A DNA stretch of 29,105 bases from assembly GCA_937927725.1 (NCBI GenBank), contig CALBSE010000050.1, positions 1 through 29,105 of the forward strand, read 5' to 3'. Origin of the DNA: an uncultured Actinomycetes bacterium. Its GTDB lineage: Bacteria > Actinomycetota > Acidimicrobiia > Acidimicrobiales > Acidimicrobilacustridaceae. Shown here piece after piece: positions 6,049 through 14,033 of the stretch. The notes under the pieces were generated by a model, which was not told the origin of the DNA, did no database searches, and saw only the letters and a program-made list of their open reading frames with translations. Numbering within the stretch: position 1 is the first letter of the stretch; each line of letters opens with the position of its first letter. A program made the translations under genes and the position numbers.

Positions 6049-7317
6049 TCAGAACGAGAACGCTGCGAGAGGCGAATTCTGGTCCTGCGCGAGTTGTCCG
6101 TTGCTGCCGGCAACACGATGTCCACTCACAAACGCACCAAGCGTGTAGGGACATGAGGTAGAGGTCTGCGTACCGTAACCATTCGCAAAAACTTGGTAGG
6201 CGCCGCGGGGGGCTGCGCCGGATGCCCAGAACACGTTCTCGATGTGGTTGCCCGTTGCTCCTGAGTTGGGGATGTCGTCAACGTCGAGTGCTCCGCCAGT
6301 TGGCGAGGACGGACTTCCGTAAGAAATCTGAGCGCCTGAAGGATCGGTGACGTGGAGATCAAGGTCGCAATCGCCTGTCCACTGCAAGGTGATCTGAACA
6401 TCGCCGGTGCCAAGCGTTTGACCATTAGGGCCAACAACGGGCGGGGGTCCTGGTGTGTCGACACCGGTAGCTCCCGCAGTTCGATCAATGAAGCCGGGGC
6501 CAGAGAGATTTGTGATGACGAATACGTCAATCACGACCGTTGTTTGATTCACCACAACAATGCTCGTCGGATTGAACGTCGGCCATTGCGGGCCTGTGTA
6601 GACGGGAGTCACAGTGACGGCGATCGGCGGCGTGAGGGGGTTGCCGCAATTGCACTTCACGCGCGGCACGCCGTAGCGATCGACCATGACTGCAGTTCCG
6701 GCTTGAAGCACCGATTGAATGTCGGTTGCTCGTCCATTTCGAAATCCATGATTCGTCACGCGCGTATCGCGAACGAGGGTCACGGAAGTGAGCTCGCGGA
6801 TATATGCCGGGAGTTGGTCGTGACTCACCTTGTTCCCTCCGCTCCACTGCAGCGTTTGGTCGCGGTTCAGGGCAGCGACAAACGCGTCAGCTTGCGATCT
6901 GTTTTGGTTGAGAAAAGCAATTTGGGCTTCCGGGTCACAACGGCCGGAATCGAGTGAACCCCCGTACAAGCCGCGGCTCGCCGCATTGACTGTTTGACCA
7001 CTGGAGGCAACTGCGCTCGTTGTGCTCGAGTTTGTTGTTGTCGACGTAGAGGAGACAACGACGGCTGGGCCGGGGAGAGTTCCGAAAGGGTTGTCGCCCA
7101 GACTGCTGGCTTCCTCGAGGAAGATCTCGCCTTTGTTTGCCGATGAGGAAGACGAGTGCGTGAAAACGACAATGCCCGCGGTTGCGCCGCCCAGAATCGC
7201 TACGAGAAGAACGATGGCGGTGATGAGTAAACCGACATGACGTTTCTTGCGTCGTGGCTGTGGCGGCAGGTCGGCGAAACTCGGTCCCGAGGGTGGGGGT
7301 GGTTGAGTCAGTTCCAT
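6049..7317 (-). CDS. Membrane-anchored DUF6777 protein with C-terminal DUF2135-like domain
   Basis: This 422-residue protein has a Pro-rich cytoplasmic start, a basic patch (PRRKKRH), one membrane helix at about 29-53 and a Ser/Thr-rich linker to about 112. Residues 115-285 resemble DUF6777 of actinobacterial surface proteins: RGLYGGSLD, a Cys-Asp pair, the DTRVTNHGFRNGRA core, a VLQAGTAV strand, VPRVKCNCGNPLTPP with two close cysteines, and a final segment ending near FIDRTAG. After a Pro/Gly linker, 305-400 reads as a beta-sandwich with DCDLDLHVTDPSG and GGALDVDD, like DUF2135/YfaP-type domains with acidic, possibly calcium-binding loops. The bulk should lie outside the cell. No enzyme motif is visible; adhesion or envelope interaction is only a guess. 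It is transcribed toward the CFA gene, with 176 bases separating it from the SDR gene upstream. Confidence 0.8.
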   Translation of the reverse strand: MELTQPPPPSGPSFADLPPQPRRKKRHVGLLITAIVLLVAILGGATAGIVVFTHSSSSSANKGEIFLEEASSLGDNPFGTLPGPAVVVSSTSTTTNSSTTSAVASSGQTVNAASRGLYGGSLDSGRCDPEAQIAFLNQNRSQADAFVAALNRDQTLQWSGGNKVSHDQLPAYIRELTSVTLVRDTRVTNHGFRNGRATDIQSVLQAGTAVMVDRYGVPRVKCNCGNPLTPPIAVTVTPVYTGPQWPTFNPTSIVVVNQTTVVIDVFVITNLSGPGFIDRTAGATGVDTPGPPPVVGPNGQTLGTGDVQITLQWTGDCDLDLHVTDPSGAQISYGSPSSPTGGALDVDDIPNSGATGNHIENVFWASGAAPRGAYQVFANGYGTQTSTSCPYTLGAFVSGHRVAGSNGQLAQDQNSPLAAFSF

Positions 7318-7493
7318 CGGGTTCCCTTCAGCACGGATGCACGAGTTGTGCAGTGAGGTGCCGTCGTGCCGCTTCCGATTGTTTGGGGAGCGGACGGGTG
7401 TCCGATTCAGACGCAGGGAAGGTGCAGACCCCTATCCGTACTGCGACAACATTGCGCGACGGGTGCGGGAAGGGATGGTTTGGGTGATGGTCG

Positions 7494-8237
7494 TTAGCTG
7501 GTTACTGATCCGCCGTTGAGCGAAATGGTTTGGCCGGTAATCCACGACGCCTCGTTCGACGCGAGGTACACGCACGCGTAACCGACGTCGCTCCCGTTGC
7601 CGAGTCGACCGACAGGAACTGTCTTCGCAATCTTTGCGGTAACGGTGCGCTGGTCCTCGGTGATTCCGGGGTCGTTTCGTTCCATGAGGCCAAGGGCAAG
7701 AGTGTTCGCAGTGACGCCATCACCAGCATTCTCAACGGCGAGATGACGCATGAATGAAATGCCTGCGCCCTTACCGGCCCCGTAAAGAGAGACGCCGATA
7801 GTGAGCCCTTCGGTGCCTGCCCCAGAAGAGATCGTGATGATGCGACCCCATTTGCGTTCGCACATTCCATCAATCACGGCTTTGGTGCAATTGAGGACCC
7901 CGTAGAGGTTGACGTCGACGTAGGGATCCCACTCTTCCCGCGGAAGATCACGGAACTTCACTGCTCGCATCGAAGGAGGAATGCCTGCGTTGTTCACGAG
8001 GATGTCGATCGGACTCGCGCTTGCGATCGCAGCCTCTACCTGGTCGAAGTTCGCGACGTTGAAGGGGAGTGCCGTTGCATGTGATCCCAACTCTGCTGCT
8101 GCTGTCTCGGCGCGTTCCGCCACGAGGTCATTGACATAGACCTTTGCGCCAGCGTCGATGAGTGTGCGAGCGATACCAAGGCCGACGCCTTGGCCAGAGC
8201 CGGTGACGAGTGCGGTTTTGCCAGTGAGATCAAACAT
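7494..8237 (-). CDS. Short-chain dehydrogenase/reductase (classical, FabG-like)
   Basis: This 247-residue enzyme has the standard length and order of classical SDRs. The cofactor motif TGSGQGVG is at about 12-19, NNAG at 82-85, the catalytic Ser in TISSGAG near 137-138, and Tyr152/Lys156 in the YGAGK motif. The C-terminus ends with the usual SWITGQTISLNGG strand. An Asp at the end of the second strand (VYVNDL) favours NAD(H), although this is a rule of thumb. The likely role is oxidation or reduction of a 3-hydroxyacyl or related alcohol; the substrate cannot be told from the sequence. The start is ATG 8237 with AAGG eight bases upstream. Its 5' neighbour on the same strand is a methyltransferase 36 bases away, so the two may be co-transcribed. 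Confidence 0.9.
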   Translation of the reverse strand: MFDLTGKTALVTGSGQGVGLGIARTLIDAGAKVYVNDLVAERAETAAAELGSHATALPFNVANFDQVEAAIASASPIDILVNNAGIPPSMRAVKFRDLPREEWDPYVDVNLYGVLNCTKAVIDGMCERKWGRIITISSGAGTEGLTIGVSLYGAGKGAGISFMRHLAVENAGDGVTANTLALGLMERNDPGITEDQRTVTAKIAKTVPVGRLGNGSDVGYACVYLASNEASWITGQTISLNGGSVTS

Positions 8238-8273
8238 CTCGTCAGCCTTGCACTTGCCGGCCTCGCGAGGTGG

Positions 8274-9047
8274 TTATCGGCGGAATCGCTCGCCGATCGA
8301 GGTGCGAGTTCGCGCCAAAGCTGAGCGGACTGTGTAGGGACAACGTTTCCAGATCGATACTTTCGCCCCGGCCTCGAAGTTCTTCGCCGCAGGACCGGTC
8401 CGGGTCTCCTCAATGGTTCGAGCGGTGCGTTGTGCGCCGAGCGAAACGATTGTGGAAAGGCGAACATCGAGTGCGGTTTGCTCGGACGGACTGAGCTCGG
8501 GCTTGCGGCCAATGACCATGAAGTCTCCCCACTCAATTCCCGATCCCTTACCCCAGCGTTTGGTTTCAACATGAGTTTCGACTTGCTCAAGGCCGGCCCA
8601 CGAGAGCATCGCAGGACCTGCATCGGCATAGAACCGCCAGCAGTCGAGCGGATATCGGTGCATTGGGCCGGTTGATGGAGCAATCAGACAACACAGCCCA
8701 TTTGGTCGAAGAACGCGTGCGATCTCGGCGATTGTGATCCAGAACTCCGGATCGTGCTCGAGGGTTTGCCCAGAAATCACGACGTCGAATGAGGAGGATT
8801 CAATTTCGGACCAATCGTGGGGGTCGGTCAGAACGAGGTCGACGTTGTTGCCTGGCTCCATGTCGACGCCGACGTAGTCGAATGCGATCGATGAGAAAAG
8901 ATTTCGATACGAATCTTGGTCGCGTACGGAACGGGCGCCTACGTCGAGAACGCGGAGAACACTCGGTCGAATTTTGGTGCCGAATCGCGATTCCTGGAGG
9001 TACGTATCCCGGAATGCGGTCATTTTTCGATAGGAGCTTCGGTGCAT
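8274..9047 (-). CDS. SAM-dependent class I methyltransferase
   Basis: The protein has 257 residues. Motif I (VLRVLDVGARS) lies near 30-40, an acidic second strand in YVGVDME follows, then FDVVISGQTLEHDPEFW (motif IV and the usual helix), and IARVLRPNGLCCLIAPS. The segment HRYPLDCWRFYADA is characteristic of methyltransferases often encoded in cell-surface polysaccharide loci, which suggests a sugar or glycan acceptor. No glycosyltransferase cluster lies directly beside it, so the acceptor remains open. Motif I is slightly unusual, GARS in place of GxGxG. The start at ATG 9047 is accepted; an in-frame ATG eight codons later is also possible. The gene is divergent from the thioesterase gene, sharing a 75-base control region. 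Confidence 0.85.
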   Translation of the reverse strand: MHRSSYRKMTAFRDTYLQESRFGTKIRPSVLRVLDVGARSVRDQDSYRNLFSSIAFDYVGVDMEPGNNVDLVLTDPHDWSEIESSSFDVVISGQTLEHDPEFWITIAEIARVLRPNGLCCLIAPSTGPMHRYPLDCWRFYADAGPAMLSWAGLEQVETHVETKRWGKGSGIEWGDFMVIGRKPELSPSEQTALDVRLSTIVSLGAQRTARTIEETRTGPAAKNFEAGAKVSIWKRCPYTVRSALARTRTSIGERFRR

Positions 9048-9081
9048 CAGAAGTCTCTGTCAGTGGTCGGAACTCGAAGGA

Positions 9082-9092
9082 TCATGTCATGA
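9082..9092. promoter_or_regulatory. Small dyad in divergent intergenic region
   Basis: TCATGTCATGA is a perfect 11-base dyad with a one-base centre. It sits in the 75 bases separating the divergent methyltransferase and thioesterase genes. It could bind a dimeric repressor, but dyads this small arise by chance. Confidence 0.25.
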
Positions 9093-9122
9093 CCGGCATC
9101 GGCTACTCGTTATGGTCAGTGC

Positions 9123-9929
9123 ATGACTGACATCCCTAGCGTCATTTCTTCTGTGCCAAGCAAACTCGGTACTCAACTCACTCTTGAAGATGGTCAACTT
9201 GTTGGACACCTCTACTCGCCGCCGGAAATAGCGGCTCGAGGTGCAGTGTCAATGGCGGCTGTGGCATTTCTGATTGATGTCGTCGGCGGCCTGACCATCG
9301 ATAACGACCCAAATATTTGGGCATTCACGTCTGATCTCGTTATTCGACTGCCACTCGCTCCGGCGCCCGTATCCGTAGATACCCGAGCCGTGATCTTGCG
9401 GAATGGTGCCCGTTCGGCAATCTGCGAGATGCCACTCACCGTTGGCGGTGAAGAGTGGGGGAGCAGTCTGATCAGTTTTGCCAAGGTGCCGCGCCGCGAA
9501 GGCGATCCGGTGAAGCTGCCGTTCGATGCGCATGCCGCCACCACGCGAATGCCAACCGAGCCGCTCAAAGAAACTCTTCGAGACGCTGCTGGATTTGTTT
9601 CTCGTGATCGTGCTCACGGAGTTGTTGCTTCGGAACTGCGAACTGAACTTTTGAATCCCGCCGGAGCAATGCAAGGCGCAGTGGTCGCCGGTTTGATTGA
9701 GGCAGCAGCAGAGGACTTCGCCGACGAACGACTCGGTAGCGATCGCCCCTATGTCGTGACGGAAATGGAAGTGCGCTTCCTTGCCCAAAATCGTCAAGCA
9801 CCCATCGTGAGCGCGGCTCGATTCGTGGGCGATCCCTCTGATGGCCTCCTACGCGTTGATCTCTTCGATGACAACGGCACCGGAAAACTCACGACTGCAG
9901 CCGTAGTGCGAGTGGCCCCCGGGCCGTAA
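9123..9929 (+). CDS. Double-hotdog acyl-CoA thioesterase-like protein
   Basis: The 268-residue protein appears to be two hotdog domains in tandem. The first (about 10-125) has the helix SMAAVAFLIDVVGGLTI followed by strands ending in GSSLISFAKVPR. The second (about 155-266) repeats the layout with NPAGAMQGAVVAGLIEAAAE and strands near VTEMEVRFLAQNR. Such proteins hydrolyse acyl-CoA thioesters or bind acyl chains. The first domain keeps the Asp in LIDVVGG that is often catalytic in this superfamily; the second has Glu/Ala-rich residues there. The exact substrate is unknown. ATG 9123 is the natural start, but no clear Shine-Dalgarno is visible. The MMPL gene starts 159 bases downstream on the same strand. 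Confidence 0.78.
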   Translation: MTDIPSVISSVPSKLGTQLTLEDGQLVGHLYSPPEIAARGAVSMAAVAFLIDVVGGLTIDNDPNIWAFTSDLVIRLPLAPAPVSVDTRAVILRNGARSAICEMPLTVGGEEWGSSLISFAKVPRREGDPVKLPFDAHAATTRMPTEPLKETLRDAAGFVSRDRAHGVVASELRTELLNPAGAMQGAVVAGLIEAAAEDFADERLGSDRPYVVTEMEVRFLAQNRQAPIVSAARFVGDPSDGLLRVDLFDDNGTGKLTTAAVVRVAPGP

Positions 9930-10088
9930 CAAGGCGCAGTTGCTGTTCCAGTCCTGGGGTTGCGGGCCGAGTTCCGAAGCTACGTGGCCGGAGTCACAGG
10001 CGTTTCAAATGCAGTCCGGAACCGCCTCGCCGGTATCGTCACTCGGGTCGAGGAGCCGTTCGCGCTTCCCGAGAGGATCTCCCCCCGA

Positions 10089-12308
10089 ATGTCGAATTTC
10101 CTGTATCGAATCGGCCGCGTCTGCACGAGGCGGCGCTGGCGAGTGCTGTTCGCTTGGCTGGCAATCGTCGTAGCGCTCGTTGTCGTTGGCAAAGCCGCCG
10201 GAGGTCAGTTCATCGACCGTTTGCAGATCCCGGGAGTCGAATCGCAGAAAGCGACTGATCTGCTTTTGAAAACCTTCCCGACGCAGGCTGGCGGTTCAAT
10301 GCAGGTGGTCTTTCACGTTTCGAATGGAACTGTTGCTGACCAGCCTGCGGCCTCCGCTATTGCGGCGTCGATGGATGCAATGGCCAATGTTCCACATTTG
10401 GTGCAGCCGTATCCAGCGCTCTTGAAGCAAGTATCTGCTGACGGAACAACTGTTCTCACGACGGTGCAATTCGATGATGAAGTTCGAGTGTTGCCTCGCT
10501 CGGTGTATCACGAGGTTGTCGCAACGACCGACATCGCAACCGCTGCCGGAGTTCAAGTTGAGTTCGGCGGTGAATTCCCACGGCTCATGGAACAGCCGTC
10601 ACTAGGTGGAACGGAAGGCATCGGCCTTCTCGCTGCAATGGTGATTCTGTTGTTTGCATTCGGTTCCGTCATTGCCATGGGCCTCCCGATTGGGACTGCA
10701 TTGTTTGGCCTTGGCGCGGGAATTGCGACGATCACATGCTTGTCGGCGTTTGTCGATATGCCGTCAACTTCGGAAATGCTTGCATCAATGATTGGTTTGG
10801 GCGTTGGTATTGATTACGCGCTGTTCATCATCACTCGCCATCGCGCAGGACTCCATCGCGGCCTTACCGTTGAAGATGCTTCAGGCCGCGCGATCGCAAC
10901 GGCAGGTCAGGCGGTCTTGATTGCTGGTGGAACTGTGGTGATCGCAATTTGCGGCCTCGCAGTCGCCGGCATCCCGATGATCACATTTATGGGAATTGGC
11001 GCTGCGATTGTTGTCGCGGTGATGGTGCTTTCATCGCTCACGTTGCTTCCCGCGCTTATGGGCTTTGCTGGGCACAACATCGATCGCTTCGGGCTCCCGG
11101 GAACGAAACGAGTGAGTGAAGGCTCAACAACCAACGTCGAGGGCGAGTATCACGGTTGGGCTCGATGGGCTCGCCATGTGTCGCGTCACCCCGTGATCTA
11201 CCTCTTGGTCGGCCTCGCTGCGGTGCTTACGCTTGCTGCTCCGATCCTCGACCTTCGTTTGGGTCAGACCGACTCCAGTCAAAGTCCAACCTCATCGACG
11301 CTTCGACGCAGTTACGACCTTCTGGCCGATGGGTTTGGTCCCGGCTTCAACGGCCCGCTCGTTCTTGCCGTTGACCTTCGAGGAACGACGCTTCCATCCG
11401 ATCAAGCCGTTGAGCAGCTCAAAAACGCTGTGAGCGCAGATCCAAATGTTGCGCAGGTAACGCGGGCTGTGGTTGGGCCCGATGGTAAATCTGCGGTGAT
11501 CCAGGTCATCCCCAAGAGCGCTCCACAGGACAAAGAGACGAGCGAATTGGTGGCGCGATTGCGTTCGTCGGTGATTCCTGCGGCGCTCGTCACCACCGGT
11601 GGAACCGTCTACGTCGGTGGTCAGACTGCGACATTTATCGACCTCAGCAATCGTGTGGCAGATCGACTGCCATTGTTCATTGGCTGCGTTGTTGGTTTGT
11701 CGTTCATTTTGTTGATGATCGTGTTCCGTTCAATTTTGGTTCCGCTGAAGGCTGCGATCATGAACCTGCTATCGATTGGAGCGGCGTACGGGGTCATCGT
11801 CGCTGTATTCCAGTGGGGTTGGGGCGCTGAACTCTTTGGTGTGCATCAATCGTTACCAATCGTGAGTTTCATCCCGATGTTTATGTTCGCGATCTTGTTT
11901 GGTTTGTCGATGGATTACGAAGTGTTCATCCTCAGTCGAATTCGCGAGGAGTACAACCACTCGGGAGACAACACTGAGTCGGTGGTTGTTGGAATCACTG
12001 CGACTGCGCGAGTCATTACATCCGCCGCTCTCATCATGATCTCGGTGTTCATCAGCTTCGTCTTCGGTGGTGAACCGACCATCAAGATGATGGGTCTCGG
12101 TTTGGCGACTGCGGTCTTTGTTGACGCGACGATCATCCGCATGGTGCTGGTGCCATCGTCGATGCGCCTTATGGGTAACGCCAACTGGTGGCTCCCCAAG
12201 TGGCTCGACCGGATCATTCCGAACCTCGATATCGAGGGCGAGAGCAGACTGCCTGCGTCCGAATTCGAGACGGTTGAGGAACCAGCGAAAGAACCCGTTC
12301 TGGTCTGA
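10089..12308 (+). CDS. MMPL family RND transporter
   Basis: The 739-residue membrane protein has the duplicated MMPL/RND layout. It has a first helix after a basic start (RRRWRVLFAWLAIVVAL), a periplasmic loop of about 150 residues, five helices, a second large loop of about 150 residues, and five more helices. Each half has the family's acidic/Tyr membrane motif: GLGVGIDYALFIITRHR in the first and GLSMDYEVFILSRIREEY in the second. These Asp-Tyr pairs carry protons in mycobacterial MmpL3. Relatives export lipids or hydrophobic compounds; the substrate here is unknown. I prefer ATG 10089, which gives the canonical N-terminus and has GAGAGG about 12 bases upstream. A reading from 9960 would add 43 unrelated residues. 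The C-terminal tail is acidic and cytoplasmic. Confidence 0.92.
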   Translation: MSNFLYRIGRVCTRRRWRVLFAWLAIVVALVVVGKAAGGQFIDRLQIPGVESQKATDLLLKTFPTQAGGSMQVVFHVSNGTVADQPAASAIAASMDAMANVPHLVQPYPALLKQVSADGTTVLTTVQFDDEVRVLPRSVYHEVVATTDIATAAGVQVEFGGEFPRLMEQPSLGGTEGIGLLAAMVILLFAFGSVIAMGLPIGTALFGLGAGIATITCLSAFVDMPSTSEMLASMIGLGVGIDYALFIITRHRAGLHRGLTVEDASGRAIATAGQAVLIAGGTVVIAICGLAVAGIPMITFMGIGAAIVVAVMVLSSLTLLPALMGFAGHNIDRFGLPGTKRVSEGSTTNVEGEYHGWARWARHVSRHPVIYLLVGLAAVLTLAAPILDLRLGQTDSSQSPTSSTLRRSYDLLADGFGPGFNGPLVLAVDLRGTTLPSDQAVEQLKNAVSADPNVAQVTRAVVGPDGKSAVIQVIPKSAPQDKETSELVARLRSSVIPAALVTTGGTVYVGGQTATFIDLSNRVADRLPLFIGCVVGLSFILLMIVFRSILVPLKAAIMNLLSIGAAYGVIVAVFQWGWGAELFGVHQSLPIVSFIPMFMFAILFGLSMDYEVFILSRIREEYNHSGDNTESVVVGITATARVITSAALIMISVFISFVFGGEPTIKMMGLGLATAVFVDATIIRMVLVPSSMRLMGNANWWLPKWLDRIIPNLDIEGESRLPASEFETVEEPAKEPVLV

Positions 12309-12313
12309 CACAG

Positions 12314-12325
12314 CCTCTACGCTCA
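12314..12325 (+). promoter_or_regulatory. Shared CCTCTACGCTNA element, copy 1
   Basis: CCTCTACGCTCA lies 32 bases before the DMT transporter start. An 11/12 match precedes the next gene at 13219-13230. TACGCT fits the actinobacterial -10 pattern TANNNT, so the pair may be related promoters. No convincing -35 is seen. Confidence 0.35.
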
Positions 12326-12344
12326 TCGACCGTGATCGGTGAGC
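12321..12344. terminator. Nine-bp hairpin between MMPL and DMT transporter genes
   Basis: GCTCATCGA pairs with TCGGTGAGC (one G-T pair) around a six-base loop, just after the MMPL stop at 12308 and before the next start at 12358. No T-tract follows; the nearby CCTTTCTG is only weakly T-rich. It could be a terminator or attenuator for the MMPL transcript, or an operator overlapping the putative -10 at 12318-12323. Confidence 0.4.
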
Positions 12345-12357
12345 GAGGTCCTTTCTG

Positions 12358-13185
12358 ATGGTGTTTGCCTACGTTGCCGCGATTCTTTGCGCCGTGTGTT
12401 ACGGCCTCGCCTCCGTGCTTCAGAGCATCGGCGCGAGGCGAGTCGAAGCGAGCGAGTCCATCGATGCCCGCTCACTGGCTCGTATCGCCACGCAGCTTCC
12501 GTATCTCGTGGGGCTGGGCCTTGATGCCACCGCGTGGTTGCTCTCACTTTTGGCACTGGCCCGACTCCCGCTTTTTGTCGTGCAGGCGATGGTCGCTGGT
12601 GCAATCGGTTTCACAGTGTTGTTTGCCGCACTCTTCCAACACCTCCGACCAACTGGCCGGCAAATTGCATTCATCGTGGTTCTGGGTTCCGGACTTCTCG
12701 GCCTCGCTCTTAGCGGAGCACCAGAAGAAGCGCGGGCAACTCCGCCCGCCTATGCGTGGGGAATGTGGGCTGGCGTCATCGTCATTGCAATCGTTGGTGC
12801 CGGCGCCGCAAAGAAAATGAGCGGCGACAAGGCTGCAGCAGCATTGGGCTGCATGGCGGGATTGGCGTTTGGTGGAACAGCGCTATGTGCCCGTGCTCTC
12901 GTTGCCGACGTTTCAATTTCCGACCTTCGAGATCCGTTGCTGTGGGGGATGCTTGCCTACGGCGCGCTTGGACTGATTTTCTTCGCGTCGGCTCTGCAGC
13001 GGGGTTCGGTCACGGTCGCAACCGCGTGGCTCTTCACCGCTGAAACTGTTGTGCCGTCAATTATTGGACTGACGATTCTCGGCGACAGCGCTCGTCCTGG
13101 TTATGCCGCGATTGCGGCGGTCTCGTTTGTCGTGACGATCGTGGCGGCAGTTGGATTGACGTTGGTCTCGCCGCCACTGGAGTGA
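12358..13185 (+). CDS. DMT-superfamily (EamA/NIPA-like) membrane transporter
   Basis: The 275-residue protein is almost entirely hydrophobic, with about nine to ten predicted helices. It opens with a membrane strand holding a small-residue pattern (CYGLASVLQSIGARR) common in drug/metabolite transporters and NIPA-like magnesium carriers. The C-terminal half repeats the layout, with AYGALGLIFFASALQRG and TAETVVPSIIGLTILGD, matching the second EamA-type unit where a Glu sits in the next-to-last helices. Substrate cannot be told. The start ATG 12358 has GCGAGG about nine bases upstream. It lies downstream of the MMPL gene, with a hairpin and a possible promoter in the 49-base gap, so it may be transcribed separately. 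Confidence 0.8.
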   Translation: MVFAYVAAILCAVCYGLASVLQSIGARRVEASESIDARSLARIATQLPYLVGLGLDATAWLLSLLALARLPLFVVQAMVAGAIGFTVLFAALFQHLRPTGRQIAFIVVLGSGLLGLALSGAPEEARATPPAYAWGMWAGVIVIAIVGAGAAKKMSGDKAAAALGCMAGLAFGGTALCARALVADVSISDLRDPLLWGMLAYGALGLIFFASALQRGSVTVATAWLFTAETVVPSIIGLTILGDSARPGYAAIAAVSFVVTIVAAVGLTLVSPPLE

Positions 13186-13218
13186 TTGACAATTCCCGTT
13201 AGGTCTTCAGCGGTGTGG

Positions 13219-13230
13219 CCTCTACGCTGA
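13219..13230 (+). promoter_or_regulatory. Shared CCTCTACGCTNA element, copy 2
   Basis: CCTCTACGCTGA lies 18 bases before the start of the unknown membrane protein, matching the copy at 12314-12325 in 11 of 12 bases. A TTGACA at 13186-13191 is upstream but 31 bases from TACGCT, too far for a standard -35/-10 pair. GAGGAGGG at 13239-13246 is a strong ribosome binding site for ATG 13249. Confidence 0.35.
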
Positions 13231-13248
13231 AGATTCTCGAGGAGGGTC

Positions 13249-13989
13249 ATGGGCGACATTTGGAGTGGAAACGTCGATAGTGCAAGCAAGCTTCCGCTCT
13301 TGCTCTGCATGATCACGTTCATCGTCACATTCGTGGTGACGCGGATCATTGTTCGCATGATTCGGTCCGGACGCGGCCCGTTCAAGGACAACTCCGTCGG
13401 AGGAGTGCACATCCACCACGTGGTGCCCGGAATCATCCTGATGATTGTTGGCGGCCTCTTGGCCATCGGCGGTATCGGATCCGGATGGGATAACGCTGCC
13501 GGTGTTGTTTTTGGGATGGGGCTTGCTCTCGTGCTTGATGAGTTCGCGCTCATCCTGCATCTTCAGGACGTCTACTGGGAACAAGAAGGTCGCCTTTCCG
13601 TTGACGCGGTCTTTGTTCTTGCCGGAGTGATGATGCTGCTCTTAATCGCCGACTCGCCGTTCGGTATTGATGTCAGCCGAGATCAATCGCATTTGCGGAT
13701 TGGGCTTCTTGCACTCATCGCCGTCGACCTGACCATGGCGGCGATCTGTGCGGCGAAGGGAAAACTTGGCACGGCGGTGGCCGGAATCGCTGTGCCATTG
13801 ATCGCGTACATCGGGGCGCTACGGATTGCTCGACCCGACTCGCCATGGGCAAAGCGGGCCTATGGCAAACATCCGAAGCGTATGGAGAAATCCAAGAAGC
13901 GTGAATCGGAATTCGACGCGCGCTGGCGTACAAAAGTCTCGAAGTTTCAGGACTTTGTTGCTGGAACGTTTATTGGTGAAGGCTCCTGA
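13249..13989 (+). CDS. Unknown integral membrane protein with conserved-looking His/acidic cluster
   Basis: I do not recognise a named family. The 246-residue protein has about six membrane helices and a highly basic C-terminal tail of about 45 residues. After the first helix comes a short loop and GGVHIHHVVPGIILM (about 51-65), with His54, His56 and His57 at the membrane edge. The third helix and what follows hold LDEFALILHLQDVYW (about 96-110), adding Asp97, Glu98, His104 and Asp107. Such His and carboxylate residues in and beside helices recall membrane-embedded metal enzymes, but no family motif confirms this. A strong ribosome binding site (GAGGAGGG) precedes ATG 13249. It follows the DMT transporter by 63 bases and converges on the exonuclease III gene. 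Confidence 0.8.
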   Translation: MGDIWSGNVDSASKLPLLLCMITFIVTFVVTRIIVRMIRSGRGPFKDNSVGGVHIHHVVPGIILMIVGGLLAIGGIGSGWDNAAGVVFGMGLALVLDEFALILHLQDVYWEQEGRLSVDAVFVLAGVMMLLLIADSPFGIDVSRDQSHLRIGLLALIAVDLTMAAICAAKGKLGTAVAGIAVPLIAYIGALRIARPDSPWAKRAYGKHPKRMEKSKKRESEFDARWRTKVSKFQDFVAGTFIGEGS

Positions 13990-14033
13990 CCTCTACGAAT
14001 TGACTGTCGGCTTCGCCGCAACGAATCCGTGTT

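Noticed and set aside
9960..10088. MMPL start at 9960
   Set aside because: The added 43 residues are unlike an MMPL N-terminus; ATG 10089 gives the basic start and first helix expected.
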